From Streptomyces sp. S.PB5 (GTDB lineage: Bacteria > Actinomycetota > Actinomycetes > Streptomycetales > Streptomycetaceae): a stretch of DNA of 64,000 bases. Made by a program: the position numbers and the translations under genes. Position 1 is the stretch's first letter. Each line of letters begins with the position of its first letter. The notes under the pieces were generated by a model. That model worked only from the letters and a program-made list of their open reading frames with translations, was not told where the DNA came from and did no database searches. The stretch spans positions 31,660 to 95,659 of the forward strand of contig NZ_JAQMWP010000029.1 in assembly GCF_030403745.1 (NCBI RefSeq). Direction: 5' to 3'. Shown in pieces: positions 48,670 to 56,517 of the stretch.

Positions 48670-49625
48670 TGTGCTCGCTCCCCCATCAGACCGGCCGCGC
48701 CCTGGGCAAGCATCTCGGCAGCGAGTTCACGGCCGAGCGCCATTGCTTGGTCGTACGTCTCGGGCACGGGACCGGTGGTGGACAACTGCACCGTACGAGA
48801 GCCGTCGGTGGTACCGACGACGCCTCGCAGGCGCATTTCCTTGACAATCTGCCCGTCGGCCAGCAAGTCGGCCAGCGCGCCCACAGGGGCGCTGCAACCG
48901 GCTTCCAGGGCGGCGAGCAGTGACCGCTCGGCGGTCACGGCGGCCCGCGTGAACGGGTCGTCGAGCTCACCGAGCGCGGCGATCAGGTCCGCGTTGTCCG
49001 CGGTGCATTCGATCGCGAGTGCTCCCTGGCCGGGAGCGGGCAAAACCGTGTCGACCGACAGGAAGTCGGTCACCTCGTCGATGCGCCCGATGCGGTGCAG
49101 CCCGGCCGCGGCCAGCACCACCGCATCCAGCTCACCGTCATGCACATACCGGATCCGGGTGTCGACGTTCCCCCGGATCGCAACGGTCTCGATGTCCAGC
49201 CCATGGGCGCGTGCGTACGCGTTCAGCTGGGCCATCCGCCGCGGCGAGCCCGTACCGATGCGGGCGCCGCGAGGCAGGTCGGTGAACTTCAGGGCGTCCC
49301 GGGCGACGATGACGTCCCGAGGGTCCTCACGCAGCGGGATCGCGGCGAGCGAGAGCTCGTCGGGCTGCCCGGTGGGCAGGTCCTTCAGCGAGTGCACCGC
49401 GAAGTCGACCTCCCCCTTGAGGAGGGCCTCCCGCAGCGCGGTCACGAACACCCCCGTACCGCCGATCTGCGCGAGCTGCTCCCGCGACACATCGCCGTAC
49501 GTGGTGATCTCGACGAGCTCGACGGGCCGTCCGGTCACCTGGCTCACGGCGTCCGCCACCTGCCCGGACTGGGCCATGGCGAGTTTGCTCCGCCTGGTCC
49601 CGAGCCTCAGCGCCTTGTTACTCAT
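48666..49625 (-). CDS. hemC: Porphobilinogen deaminase (hydroxymethylbilane synthase)
   Basis: A 319-residue enzyme. The dipyrromethane cofactor cysteine is C244 in LEAGCSAPVG, with active-site pieces LGTRRSKLAMAQ, HSLKDLPTG, GTGSPRRMAQL and IRGNVDTRI. It polymerises four porphobilinogens to hydroxymethylbilane for HemD. It overlaps both neighbours by four bases, so hemA-hemC-hemD are translationally coupled. Confidence 0.97.
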   Translation of the reverse strand: MSNKALRLGTRRSKLAMAQSGQVADAVSQVTGRPVELVEITTYGDVSREQLAQIGGTGVFVTALREALLKGEVDFAVHSLKDLPTGQPDELSLAAIPLREDPRDVIVARDALKFTDLPRGARIGTGSPRRMAQLNAYARAHGLDIETVAIRGNVDTRIRYVHDGELDAVVLAAAGLHRIGRIDEVTDFLSVDTVLPAPGQGALAIECTADNADLIAALGELDDPFTRAAVTAERSLLAALEAGCSAPVGALADLLADGQIVKEMRLRGVVGTTDGSRTVQLSTTGPVPETYDQAMALGRELAAEMLAQGAAGLMGERAQ

Positions 49626-51391
49626 GCCGGCCCTCGGTTCTTGCTGGTGTTCTCGGTGCTGTCCTCGGCCCGGGACACGGCGGCCACCGTCTCCTGGTCG
49701 AGGTCGAACAGGGTCCGCAACGCGTCCGCGTACCCGGCACCACCGGGCTCGGCCGCGAGCTGCTTGACCCTGACGGTCGGCGCGTGCAGCAACTTGTCGA
49801 CGACACGCTTCACGGTCTGGGTGATCTCACTGCGGTGCTTGTCGTCGAGCGCCGGCAGCCGCCCTTCGAGCCGGGCCATCTCACTGGCGACGACATCGGC
49901 GGCCATGGTCCGCAGCGCCACGACGGTGGGCGTGATGTGCGCGGCCCGCAGCGCGGCCCCGAAGGCGGCGACCTCATCGGCGACGATCCGCCGGACCTGG
50001 TCCACATCGGCGGCCATCGGCGCATCGGCGGAGGCCTCAGCCAGCGACTCGATGTCCACGAGCCGCACTCCGGCGATCCGATGCACAGCGGCATCGATGT
50101 CCCGGGGCATGGCCAGGTCGAGCAGGAACAGCACAGGCGCGGGCTGCGGAGCAACAGGCTCAGGCCTGCGCCGCTCAGGAATCCGCCCACCGGCGGCAGC
50201 AGCGGCAGCGAGCGCGGCAATGGCCTCAGCCTCATCGGCCGGGCTGTGGCTCCGGGGAATCCCGTTGTCAACCCAGGCGGCATGCTGCTCAAGCTCAGCG
50301 GCAGCCATCCCGGCAACGGCAGCTTCCCCCAGCACGGAGAACCCAGCGGTGCCCTGAACGGCGTTCAGATCAAGAGGACAGTTCTCATCATCGCCCGCTC
50401 CGCTCAAGCTGCCGGCGGTCGGCCCGCCCAAGCTGCGGGCATTCGTGCCGCCTGGGGCGGCACGGGTGGGCGCAGGCGGCACCCCGTAAGCGCCGGGCTG
50501 TGCAACCCACCCGGCCCCAGCCCCACCCCCGGCCCCAGCCCCACCCCCGGCCGCACCCTCAACAGCCGAAGCCACAGCAGAAGCCGTGAGCACAAGCCCG
50601 GTCGCACCCGTACAAGACACCACAACATCGGCACGTGTCAGCTCGCCCGGCACCGCATCCATCGGTACCGCCCGGGCCACCACATCCGTGTCGGCGCCCT
50701 CGTTCAAGATCTCGGCAAGCCGCTCAGCCCGCTCCGAGGTCCGGTTGGCGACCACGATCTCCGCCACCCCGGCCCGCGCCAGCGTCGCCGCAGCCAGCGA
50801 GGACATGGACCCGGCGCCGATGACAAGCGCCTTCTTCCCGGCGGCCCAGGCCCCCACAGCCGTACCGGAGGCAAGCTGCTCCAGCCCGAACGTCACGAGC
50901 GACTGCCCGGCCCGGTCGATCCCGGTCTCGGAGTGTGCCCGCTTGCCGACCCGGAGCGCCTGCTGGAACAGATCGTTCAGCAACCGCCCAGCGGTATGCA
51001 GTTCCTGCGCCTTCGCAAGCGAGTCCTTGATCTGCCCGAGGATCTGCCCCTCTCCGACGACCATGGAATCGAGCCCACAGGCGACGGAAAACAGATGATG
51101 GACAGCCCGGTCCTCGTAATGCACGTACAGATAGGGCGTGAGCTCCTCAAGCCCGACCCCGCTGTGCTGAGCAAGCAAGGTCGACAGCTCAGCCACACCC
51201 GCATGGAACTTGTCCACATCGGCGTACAGCTCGATGCGATTGCACGTGGCCAGCACCGCCGCCTCGGCCGCCGGCTCCGCCGCGACCGTGTCCTGCAACA
51301 GCTTCACCTGAGCATCCGCGCTCAACGCCGCCCGCTCCAGCACGCTGACCGGAGCACTGCGGTGGCTCAGCCCTACGACGAGGAGACTCAT
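49622..51391 (-). CDS. hemA: Glutamyl-tRNA reductase with long internal insertion
   Basis: A 589-residue enzyme, first of the C5 tetrapyrrole pathway: Glu-tRNA to glutamate-1-semialdehyde with NADPH. The active cysteine is C50 in AAVLATCNRIELYAD; the NADPH domain has VIGAGSMSSLAAATL and VVANRTSERAERL. The usual bacterial protein has about 420 residues. Here residues about 276-418 are a Gly/Ala/Pro-rich insertion, part of which (about 302-321) is encoded by a dispersed repeat shared with 60583-60649. After the insertion the fold resumes at LFLLDLAMPRDIDAAV and the C-terminal dimerisation domain. The ATG overlaps the rex stop. Confidence 0.95.
   Translation of the reverse strand: MSLLVVGLSHRSAPVSVLERAALSADAQVKLLQDTVAAEPAAEAAVLATCNRIELYADVDKFHAGVAELSTLLAQHSGVGLEELTPYLYVHYEDRAVHHLFSVACGLDSMVVGEGQILGQIKDSLAKAQELHTAGRLLNDLFQQALRVGKRAHSETGIDRAGQSLVTFGLEQLASGTAVGAWAAGKKALVIGAGSMSSLAAATLARAGVAEIVVANRTSERAERLAEILNEGADTDVVARAVPMDAVPGELTRADVVVSCTGATGLVLTASAVASAVEGAAGGGAGAGGGAGAGWVAQPGAYGVPPAPTRAAPGGTNARSLGGPTAGSLSGAGDDENCPLDLNAVQGTAGFSVLGEAAVAGMAAAELEQHAAWVDNGIPRSHSPADEAEAIAALAAAAAAGGRIPERRRPEPVAPQPAPVLFLLDLAMPRDIDAAVHRIAGVRLVDIESLAEASADAPMAADVDQVRRIVADEVAAFGAALRAAHITPTVVALRTMAADVVASEMARLEGRLPALDDKHRSEITQTVKRVVDKLLHAPTVRVKQLAAEPGGAGYADALRTLFDLDQETVAAVSRAEDSTENTSKNRGPA
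50430..50495. repeat. Dispersed palindromic repeat within hemA
   Basis: This segment contains a hairpin (GTGCCGCC at 50445-50452 with GGCGGCAC at 50456-50463). A 33-base block at 50454-50486 is identical to 60607-60639. Flanking bases (GCTGCGGGCA before, AGCGCCGG after) also match. The repeat is in frame within the low-complexity insertion of hemA. Confidence 0.85.
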
Positions 51392-52164
51392 GCCGGCATC
51401 ACGGCGGGTACGTCCCCGTCGGGCCCTTGATCGGCGGAGGCGGAGTCGGAGTCCCCGCGCCCGGCGGCGACCGCACCGGCGCCATCGCTCCCGGCGGCTT
51501 CCTCGCCGGCCTTGCGCTGCTCATGGAACGCAAGGATCTGCAGTTCGATGGAGAGATCGACCTTGCGCACATCGACCCCGTCCGGAACGGACAGCACGGT
51601 GGGCGCGAAGTTCAGGATGGAGGTGACCCCGGCGGCCACGAGCCGGTCACAGACGGGCTGGGCGGCACCGGCGGGAGTGGCGATGACACCGATGGACACG
51701 CCGTTGTCCTGAATGATCTTTTCCAGGTCGTCGGAGTGCTGCACGGGAATCCCGGCGACGGGCTTCCCGGCCATCGCGGGATCGGCGTCGATCAGGGCGG
51801 CGACCCGGAACCCACGGGACGCGAACCCGCCGTAGTTGGCGAGCGCGGCGCCGAGGTTGCCGATACCGACGATCACGACCGGCCAGTCCTGGGTCAGCCC
51901 GAGCTCACGGGAGATCTGATAGACGAGATACTCGACGTCGTAGCCGACACCGCGCGTTCCGTACGACCCCAGGTAGGAGAAGTCCTTGCGCAGCTTGGCG
52001 GAGTTGACCCCCGCCGCGGCCGCGAGCTCCTCGGAGGAGACCGTGGGTACCGAGCGCTCCGACAACGCCGTCAGCGCGCGGAGGTACAGCGGAAGCCTGG
52101 CGACGGTGGCCTCGGGAATCCCTCGGCTACGGGTCGCCGGTCGGTGAGTTCGGCCAGTTGCCAC
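51388..52164 (-). CDS. rex: Redox-sensing transcriptional repressor Rex
   Basis: A 258-residue Rex protein. The N-terminal winged helix (TVARLPLYLRALTALSERSVPTVSSEELAAAAGVNSAKLRKDFSYLGSYGTRGVGYDVEYL) is followed by the NAD(H)-binding Rossmann domain (VVIVGIGNLGAALANYGGF) and an acidic Ala/Gly/Asp-rich tail. Rex senses NADH/NAD+ and, in S. coelicolor, represses its own rex-hemACD operon and cydABCD. The GTG at 52164 has AGGAG about four bases upstream. A matching operator lies 77 bases upstream, and its stop overlaps the hemA ATG. Confidence 0.97.
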   Translation of the reverse strand: MATGRTHRPATRSRGIPEATVARLPLYLRALTALSERSVPTVSSEELAAAAGVNSAKLRKDFSYLGSYGTRGVGYDVEYLVYQISRELGLTQDWPVVIVGIGNLGAALANYGGFASRGFRVAALIDADPAMAGKPVAGIPVQHSDDLEKIIQDNGVSIGVIATPAGAAQPVCDRLVAAGVTSILNFAPTVLSVPDGVDVRKVDLSIELQILAFHEQRKAGEEAAGSDGAGAVAAGRGDSDSASADQGPDGDVPAVMPA

Positions 52165-52240
52165 GGTGCTCCTGCGGGTAGAGCGGGGCTGCAGGCGGTC
52201 ACACGTACCCAGACCGCCCCGTCGAAAGCAGGCTATGTCT

Positions 52241-52258
52241 TTGTGAACGCGTGCACAA
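52241..52258. promoter_or_regulatory. Rex operator (ROP) of the rex-hemACD operon
   Basis: TTGTGAACGCGTGCACAA matches the Streptomyces Rex operator consensus (TGTGAACNNNTTCACA) at all but one position and lies 77 bases upstream of the rex start codon. Binding of Rex at low NADH would silence rex, hemA, hemC and hemD together. Confidence 0.88.
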
Positions 52259-52285
52259 AGATGGTGTCCGATTTGCCCGGCCAAC

Positions 52286-52299
52286 GTGACCGGGGTCAC
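52286..52299. promoter_or_regulatory. Candidate Crp-type site upstream of rex
   Basis: GTGACCGGGGTCAC fits the Streptomyces Crp half-site pattern GTG-N6-GNCAC and sits in a 16-base palindrome (52285-52300) about 30 bases further upstream of the Rex operator. Confidence 0.4.
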
Positions 52300-52400
52300 G
52301 CGCGTATCTCTCGGGGGCAAAACCGCACACTCTCCTCAACAATCCCGCCCCCCAGGACCAAGTCGCCATCGATCCTAAGCGACCGATGGGACCAGTTGGA

Positions 52401-52676
52401 CTACTCGGTCAGTGCCTTCCTGAGCCTCTTCTCGTCCACCCGCCAGAACGTGTGCTGGGCTCCGTCGACCAGTACGACGGGGATCTGTTCCCAGTACTGG
52501 TCGTGGAGTTGAGGGTCCTGGGAGATGTCCTTCTGCTCCCAGGGAACACCGAGTTCCCCACAGACTCGCTCGATGATGATCTGTGCGTCATCACACAGAT
52601 GACACCCCGGCTTACGGACGAGTGTGACCAGCCGCTCCTGCGGAACCGGCGCCTTCCGGCGAAAAAGGGGACTCAT
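52401..52676 (-). CDS. Glutaredoxin-like (thioredoxin-fold) protein
   Basis: A 91-residue protein with the redox motif KPGCHLCDDA (CxxC, residues about 26-29), a glutaredoxin-like helix after it, and a cis-proline region QIPVVLVDG. In actinobacteria, such proteins are reduced by mycothiol systems or act as small thiol reductases. The start is ATG 52676 (MSPLFRRKAPV); an ATG three codons upstream is possible. It is divergent from the HAD gene at 52803 and lies upstream of rex on the same strand. Confidence 0.88.
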   Translation of the reverse strand: MSPLFRRKAPVPQERLVTLVRKPGCHLCDDAQIIIERVCGELGVPWEQKDISQDPQLHDQYWEQIPVVLVDGAQHTFWRVDEKRLRKALTE

Positions 52677-52802
52677 GTCAGCCATTCTCGCGCGCCGGGC
52701 GTCCCACCAGGAGCGCTTGTTTAACGGCCCGGTCGCGGAGAGTTCACACCCTTCAAACCTCTCGACTCCGGAAGCTCCGAACAAACTGGCTATGCTCACG
52801 CC

Positions 52803-53741
52803 ATGGCCGCTCTCGGATGGCTCACTCCCCGTAGGCGCTCCGCCACGGCGCGGAGCGTGTTGGCAGGCGAGGCCTCGGCGGAGGCCGCGCGCAAGTCGTC
52901 ACAGGAGGTCGAGGAGATCTCGACCGCAGGCTCCGGCCCAGGTGAGGAACCGGAGTTCCCGGTACTCGGCGACGACAAGGCGGCCGCCTTCTTCGACCTC
53001 GACAACACCGTCATGCAGGGCGCCTCGCTGTTCCACTTCGGCCGCGGCCTGTACAAGAGGAAGTTCTTCGAGACCCGCGACCTCGCGAAGTTCGCCTGGC
53101 AGCAGGCCTGGTTCAGGCTGGCCGGCATCGAGGACCCCGAACACATGCAGGAGGCGCGGGACTCCGCCCTCTCCATCGTCAAGGGCCATCGCGTCTCCGA
53201 GCTGATGTCGATCGGCGAGGAGATCTACGACGAGTACATGGCCGAGCGCATCTGGCCCGGCACCCGGGCCCTCGCCCAGGCCCACCTGGACGCGGGCCAG
53301 AAGGTATGGCTCGTCACGGCGGCCCCGGTGGAGATCGCCCAGGTGATCGCCCGCCGCCTCGGCCTCACGGGCGCCCTCGGCACCGTCGCGGAATCGGTCG
53401 ACGGCGTCTACACGGGCAAGTTGGTGGGCGAGCCGCTGCACGGCCCCGCGAAGGCGGAGGCGGTCCGCGCCCTGGCCGCGGCGGAGGGCCTGGACCTCTC
53501 CCGCTGCGCCGCCTACAGCGACAGCCACAACGACATCCCCATGCTGTCCCTGGTGGGCCACCCCTACGCGATCAACCCGGACACCAAACTCCGCAGGCAT
53601 GCAAGGGAACTGGACTGGCGGCTGCGTGATTACCGCACCGCCAGGAAGGCCGCGAAGGTGGGCATCCCCGCGGCAGCGGGCGTGGGGGCGGTGGCGGGAG
53701 GGACCGCGGCCGCGATCGCTTTGCATCGCCGCCGCCGATAA
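52803..53741 (+). CDS. HAD-IB family hydrolase (SerB-like phosphatase)
   Basis: A 312-residue protein. The HAD nucleophile motif is AFFDLDNTVMQGAS (Asp near residue 65) after an N-terminal extension of about 55 Ala/Glu/Ser-rich residues. VWLVTAAPVEIAQVIARRLG is motif II and YSDSHNDIPMLSLVGHPYAINPD is motif IV. The C-terminus has a hydrophobic Ala/Gly segment (GIPAAAGVGAVAGGTAAAIAL) that could anchor it to the membrane. The family includes phosphoserine phosphatases and CicA-like proteins. It precedes bldN by about 300 bases. Confidence 0.88.
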   Translation: MAALGWLTPRRRSATARSVLAGEASAEAARKSSQEVEEISTAGSGPGEEPEFPVLGDDKAAAFFDLDNTVMQGASLFHFGRGLYKRKFFETRDLAKFAWQQAWFRLAGIEDPEHMQEARDSALSIVKGHRVSELMSIGEEIYDEYMAERIWPGTRALAQAHLDAGQKVWLVTAAPVEIAQVIARRLGLTGALGTVAESVDGVYTGKLVGEPLHGPAKAEAVRALAAAEGLDLSRCAAYSDSHNDIPMLSLVGHPYAINPDTKLRRHARELDWRLRDYRTARKAAKVGIPAAAGVGAVAGGTAAAIALHRRRR

Positions 53742-54037
53742 CCCACCTGAATTCCCTCACCTCCCCCGTTCCAGTCCTCTTGTCGGCACACGGCCACAAC
53801 GCGCCCCGACCCTGACCGGAACTCGATCCCAAACGATCAACAAACGGTCACTCTCCGGCACTTGAACGGCCGCCATTCGGTTACAGAAGCGACGTAATCG
53901 ATGATTTGAGCAACTGGGTGTAGCAGTGCCTGCACGAAGCGTTATTCTCCTCAGACGCAAACCGGTACCCCTCCGTCGCTACGACGGGTGAACGGTCCCG
54001 CACTGCACGTGATGGAAGCTCTGCCTCTGGGAGTCCC
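53742..54037. promoter_or_regulatory. bldN upstream region
   Basis: This 296-base interval upstream of bldN is locally less G+C-rich (notably 53820-53940), as expected for a regulated promoter. In S. coelicolor the bldN promoter is a BldD target; I looked for a full BldD-type palindrome and found none that I would call with confidence. Confidence 0.45.
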
Positions 54038-54808
54038 GTGTACCCACACGTCGGGGTTGACGCCTCGGGCCTGGCTACGCTGCGCGCAACGGTTCACAAC
54101 CTCCTGCGCTTCGTCCCCACCGCGTACGCCGTCCCCGCCCTCGCCGTAGCCGCGGCACCGATCGGCCCGTGCTACGCACTCGCCGACGGTTCCGCGGCCG
54201 TCGGCAGACGAGGGCGTTCGACCGGCACCACCACCGCTCGCCGCCCGGCCGCGGACAGCGACAGCGCCCGGATGATGGACCTGGTCGAGCGCGCCCAGGC
54301 CGGCGAGGCCGACGCCTTCGGACGCCTCTACGACCAGTACAGCGACACCGTGTACCGGTACATCTATTACCGGGTGGGAGGCAAGGCGACCGCCGAGGAC
54401 CTCACCAGCGAGACGTTCCTGCGCGCGCTGCGCAGGATCGGCACCTTCACCTGGCAGGGCCGCGACTTCGGCGCCTGGCTCGTCACCATCGCCCGCAACC
54501 TCGTCGCCGACCACTTCAAGTCGAGCCGCTTCCGCCTCGAAGTGACCACCGGCGAGATGCTCGACGCCAACGAGGTCGAACGCTCGCCCGAGGACTCGGT
54601 CCTGGAGTCCCTCTCCAACGCCGCGCTCCTGGAGGCCGTACGTCGCCTCAACCCGCAGCAGCAGGAGTGCGTGACCCTGCGCTTCCTCCAGGGCCTCTCG
54701 GTCGCCGAGACGGCCCGTGTGATGGGCAAGAACGAAGGCGCCATCAAGACCCTTCAGTACCGGGCCGTCCGCACCCTCGCCCGGCTCCTCCCGGACGACG
54801 CGCGCTGA
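54038..54808 (+). CDS. bldN: Developmental ECF sigma factor BldN (pro-form)
   Basis: A 256-residue sigma factor. The first 80 or so residues are a Ser/Ala/Arg/Gly-rich N-terminal extension (MYPHVGVDASGLATLRATVHN...), as in pro-BldN of S. coelicolor, where it is removed by proteolysis. Region 2 (ERAQAGEADAFGRLYDQYSDTVYRYIYYRVG) and region 4 (EAVRRLNPQQQECVTLRFLQGLSVAETARVMGKNEGAIKTLQYRAVRTLARLL) follow. BldN directs transcription of chaplin and rodlin genes for aerial hyphae formation. Start is a GTG. The next gene encodes its anti-sigma factor RsbN. Confidence 0.95.
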   Translation: MYPHVGVDASGLATLRATVHNLLRFVPTAYAVPALAVAAAPIGPCYALADGSAAVGRRGRSTGTTTARRPAADSDSARMMDLVERAQAGEADAFGRLYDQYSDTVYRYIYYRVGGKATAEDLTSETFLRALRRIGTFTWQGRDFGAWLVTIARNLVADHFKSSRFRLEVTTGEMLDANEVERSPEDSVLESLSNAALLEAVRRLNPQQQECVTLRFLQGLSVAETARVMGKNEGAIKTLQYRAVRTLARLLPDDAR

Positions 54809-54895
54809 CCGCGGGCGCCGACCGGGCACTCTCCGCAACGCCCAACTCACGGTCAGTTAAAGTCTGTTGACTTCGAGATCCGATCATCCGTCGTC

Positions 54896-54924
54896 CGTAA
54901 CCCAAGTGCCGCGCCGCTCGTTGT
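54896..54924 (+). promoter_or_regulatory. Candidate sigma-BldN promoter of rsbN
   Basis: CGTAAC at 54896-54901, a 17-base spacer and CGTTGT at 54919-54924 fit the published BldN-type promoter pattern (CGTAAC then CGTTGA). The position, 131 bases before the rsbN start, agrees with reports that rsbN is transcribed from a sigma-BldN-dependent promoter, giving negative feedback. Confidence 0.7.
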
Positions 54925-55054
54925 GCGGGATGCAGGCTCCCTGTGGTCACTCTCTGGCCGACTTCGATCACTCGATCGTGTGTAAGTGGTCAGGGCGTGC
55001 AACCCTCAGGACCCCCTGGGGAGTCGACCGTCATGACGAGAGGAGGTGCCGCCA

Positions 55055-56296
55055 GTGATCGCGAACGTATCGGCACACCGGCGGGCGAACGCCTTCGCCC
55101 AGGCCCTGGAGGAGCAGTCCGACCGGGGCCCGGCGGCCGAGCAGTCCGAAGGACCGGACCCGGCCAGCGCAGCCGCGGAACAGACCGAGCAGGGCCGCAT
55201 GTTGGCCCTCGCGGAATGTCTGGACGAGCTGCCCCGGCCGAAGCTGGATCCCGAGGTCAAGGTCGTCCAGCGGGCCCAGCTGGTGGCCGCGTTCGAGGCC
55301 ATGCTCCAGGAAGGCACGCTCGGAGGCGAGGCAGCAGAACCCTCGGTGCCCGAACAGCGCTCGCATCGCGCGCGCGGCGCACACCGGGCGTCCCCGCTGG
55401 GCAAACTGCGACCGCGTTCCCGGCTGACCAAGGGCCTCGCGGCCGGCGGCCTCAGCGTCGGGGTCGCCGCAGGAGCCTTCGGCGGAGTCGCCGCGGCCAG
55501 CTCGGACGCCCTCCCGGGCGATTCCCTCTACGGCCTCAAGCGCGGCATCGAGGACTTCAAACTCAACTACATGTCCGACGGGGACGACGAACGCGGCCAG
55601 GCCTATCTTGACCAGGCCTCCACCCGCTTCAGCGAGGCCCGTCGCCTCATGGACCGCGACCGCGGCGGCCAACTCGACCACGAGTCGCTCGGTGAGATCC
55701 GCCGCGCCCTGTCCGGGATGCAGCACGACGCGTCCGCGGGCCACCGCCTGCTCCACGAGGCGTACCAGCGCGACCCGGACTCCCTCGGCCCCATCCAGGC
55801 CCTCGACGCCTTCTCCCGCTCGCACCGCGAGGCCTGGGGCGCGCTGCGCGACCGGCTCCCCGTCCAGCTCGGCGACGTCAGTCAGCAGGTGTCGTCGGTG
55901 TTCGACGCCATAGACGAAGAAGTGGCCCCGCTGCAGTCCCTGCTCCCCCAGCCCCCCGCCCAGGGCGGCGGCACGGGCCAGCGCCAGGGCGGCTCGAGCT
56001 CGGCGTCCACCGGCACCTCCGGCTCCGACCGCTCGGCGGCCCCCAGCAGCGGCCAGGGCACCTCGGACAACAGCGGCTCGAACGGCAGCAAGAGCCCGAG
56101 CAACTCGTCCACCTCCGGCAGCTCCGACGACGGCCTCCTCGGCGGCAACACCGGCGGCCTCCTGAACCCCACGGAGGACAGCACCAGCAGCGCCTCCCCG
56201 TCCACCAGCACCCCGACCCAGCCCGACGTCACCCTCCCGCCCCTGCTCCCGGGCCTCCTACCCGGCCTCGGAATCGACGGCGAGGACGCGAGCTAG
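55055..56296 (+). CDS. rsbN: Anti-sigma factor RsbN (DUF5667 domain)
   Basis: A 413-residue membrane protein. The cytoplasmic N-terminus (ANVSAHRRANAFAQALEEQ... LALAECLDELPRPKLDPEVK) binds the sigma factor in S. coelicolor. One membrane helix lies near residues 127-152 (LTKGLAAGGLSVGVAAGAFGGV), then the DUF5667 region (DALPGDSLYGLKRGIEDFKL...) and a long Ser/Gly/Asn-rich extracellular tail. The GTG at 55055 is preferred, with GGAGG eight bases upstream; a GTG at 55046 is too close to it. It restrains BldN. Confidence 0.93.
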   Translation: MIANVSAHRRANAFAQALEEQSDRGPAAEQSEGPDPASAAAEQTEQGRMLALAECLDELPRPKLDPEVKVVQRAQLVAAFEAMLQEGTLGGEAAEPSVPEQRSHRARGAHRASPLGKLRPRSRLTKGLAAGGLSVGVAAGAFGGVAAASSDALPGDSLYGLKRGIEDFKLNYMSDGDDERGQAYLDQASTRFSEARRLMDRDRGGQLDHESLGEIRRALSGMQHDASAGHRLLHEAYQRDPDSLGPIQALDAFSRSHREAWGALRDRLPVQLGDVSQQVSSVFDAIDEEVAPLQSLLPQPPAQGGGTGQRQGGSSSASTGTSGSDRSAAPSSGQGTSDNSGSNGSKSPSNSSTSGSSDDGLLGGNTGGLLNPTEDSTSSASPSTSTPTQPDVTLPPLLPGLLPGLGIDGEDAS

Positions 56297-56305
56297 TTCT
56301 TTCCG

Positions 56306-56356
56306 GTACGACGATGGGGGCGCCCTCCGCGAGGAAGGGCGCCCCCATCGTCGTAC
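56306..56356. terminator. Perfect 21-bp terminator hairpin after rsbN
   Basis: Arms at 56306-56326 and 56336-56356 (core GATGGGGGCGCCCT) are fully complementary with a nine-base loop. It lies nine bases after the rsbN stop and 124 bases from the end of the convergent acyltransferase gene, so it may serve both. Confidence 0.92.
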
Positions 56357-56360
56357 GCCC

Positions 56361-56517
56361 AGAAGAACACCGACCGCCGCTGCACCAGCAGCTTGGCCCC
56401 CCTGTCTGCTGCTCTCGCACTGCTCCCCAGGCTTCGAACAGCTGCGCCGGACTCCGTCCGACGGCTCCATGCAGCCTCGGTCAGAAGAACACCGACCGTC
56501 GCTGCACCAACAGCTTG
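56361..56517. repeat. Pair of 35-base direct repeats at the acyltransferase 3' end
   Basis: AGAAGAACACCGACCG(C/T)CGC... occurs at 56361-56395 and 56483-56517, with 33 of 35 bases identical. The second copy encodes the last residues of the acyltransferase (KLLVQRRSVFF); the first lies beyond its stop and encodes the same ending in another frame context. Confidence 0.9.

Noticed and set aside
53742..54037. A BldD operator upstream of bldN
   Set aside because: Known biology predicts one, but I could match only half-sites, so no specific coordinates are claimed.
56361..56517. Attachment sites of an integrated element
   Set aside because: The 35-base direct repeats flank only 87 bases and no integrase gene is present, so an integrated element is not supported now.
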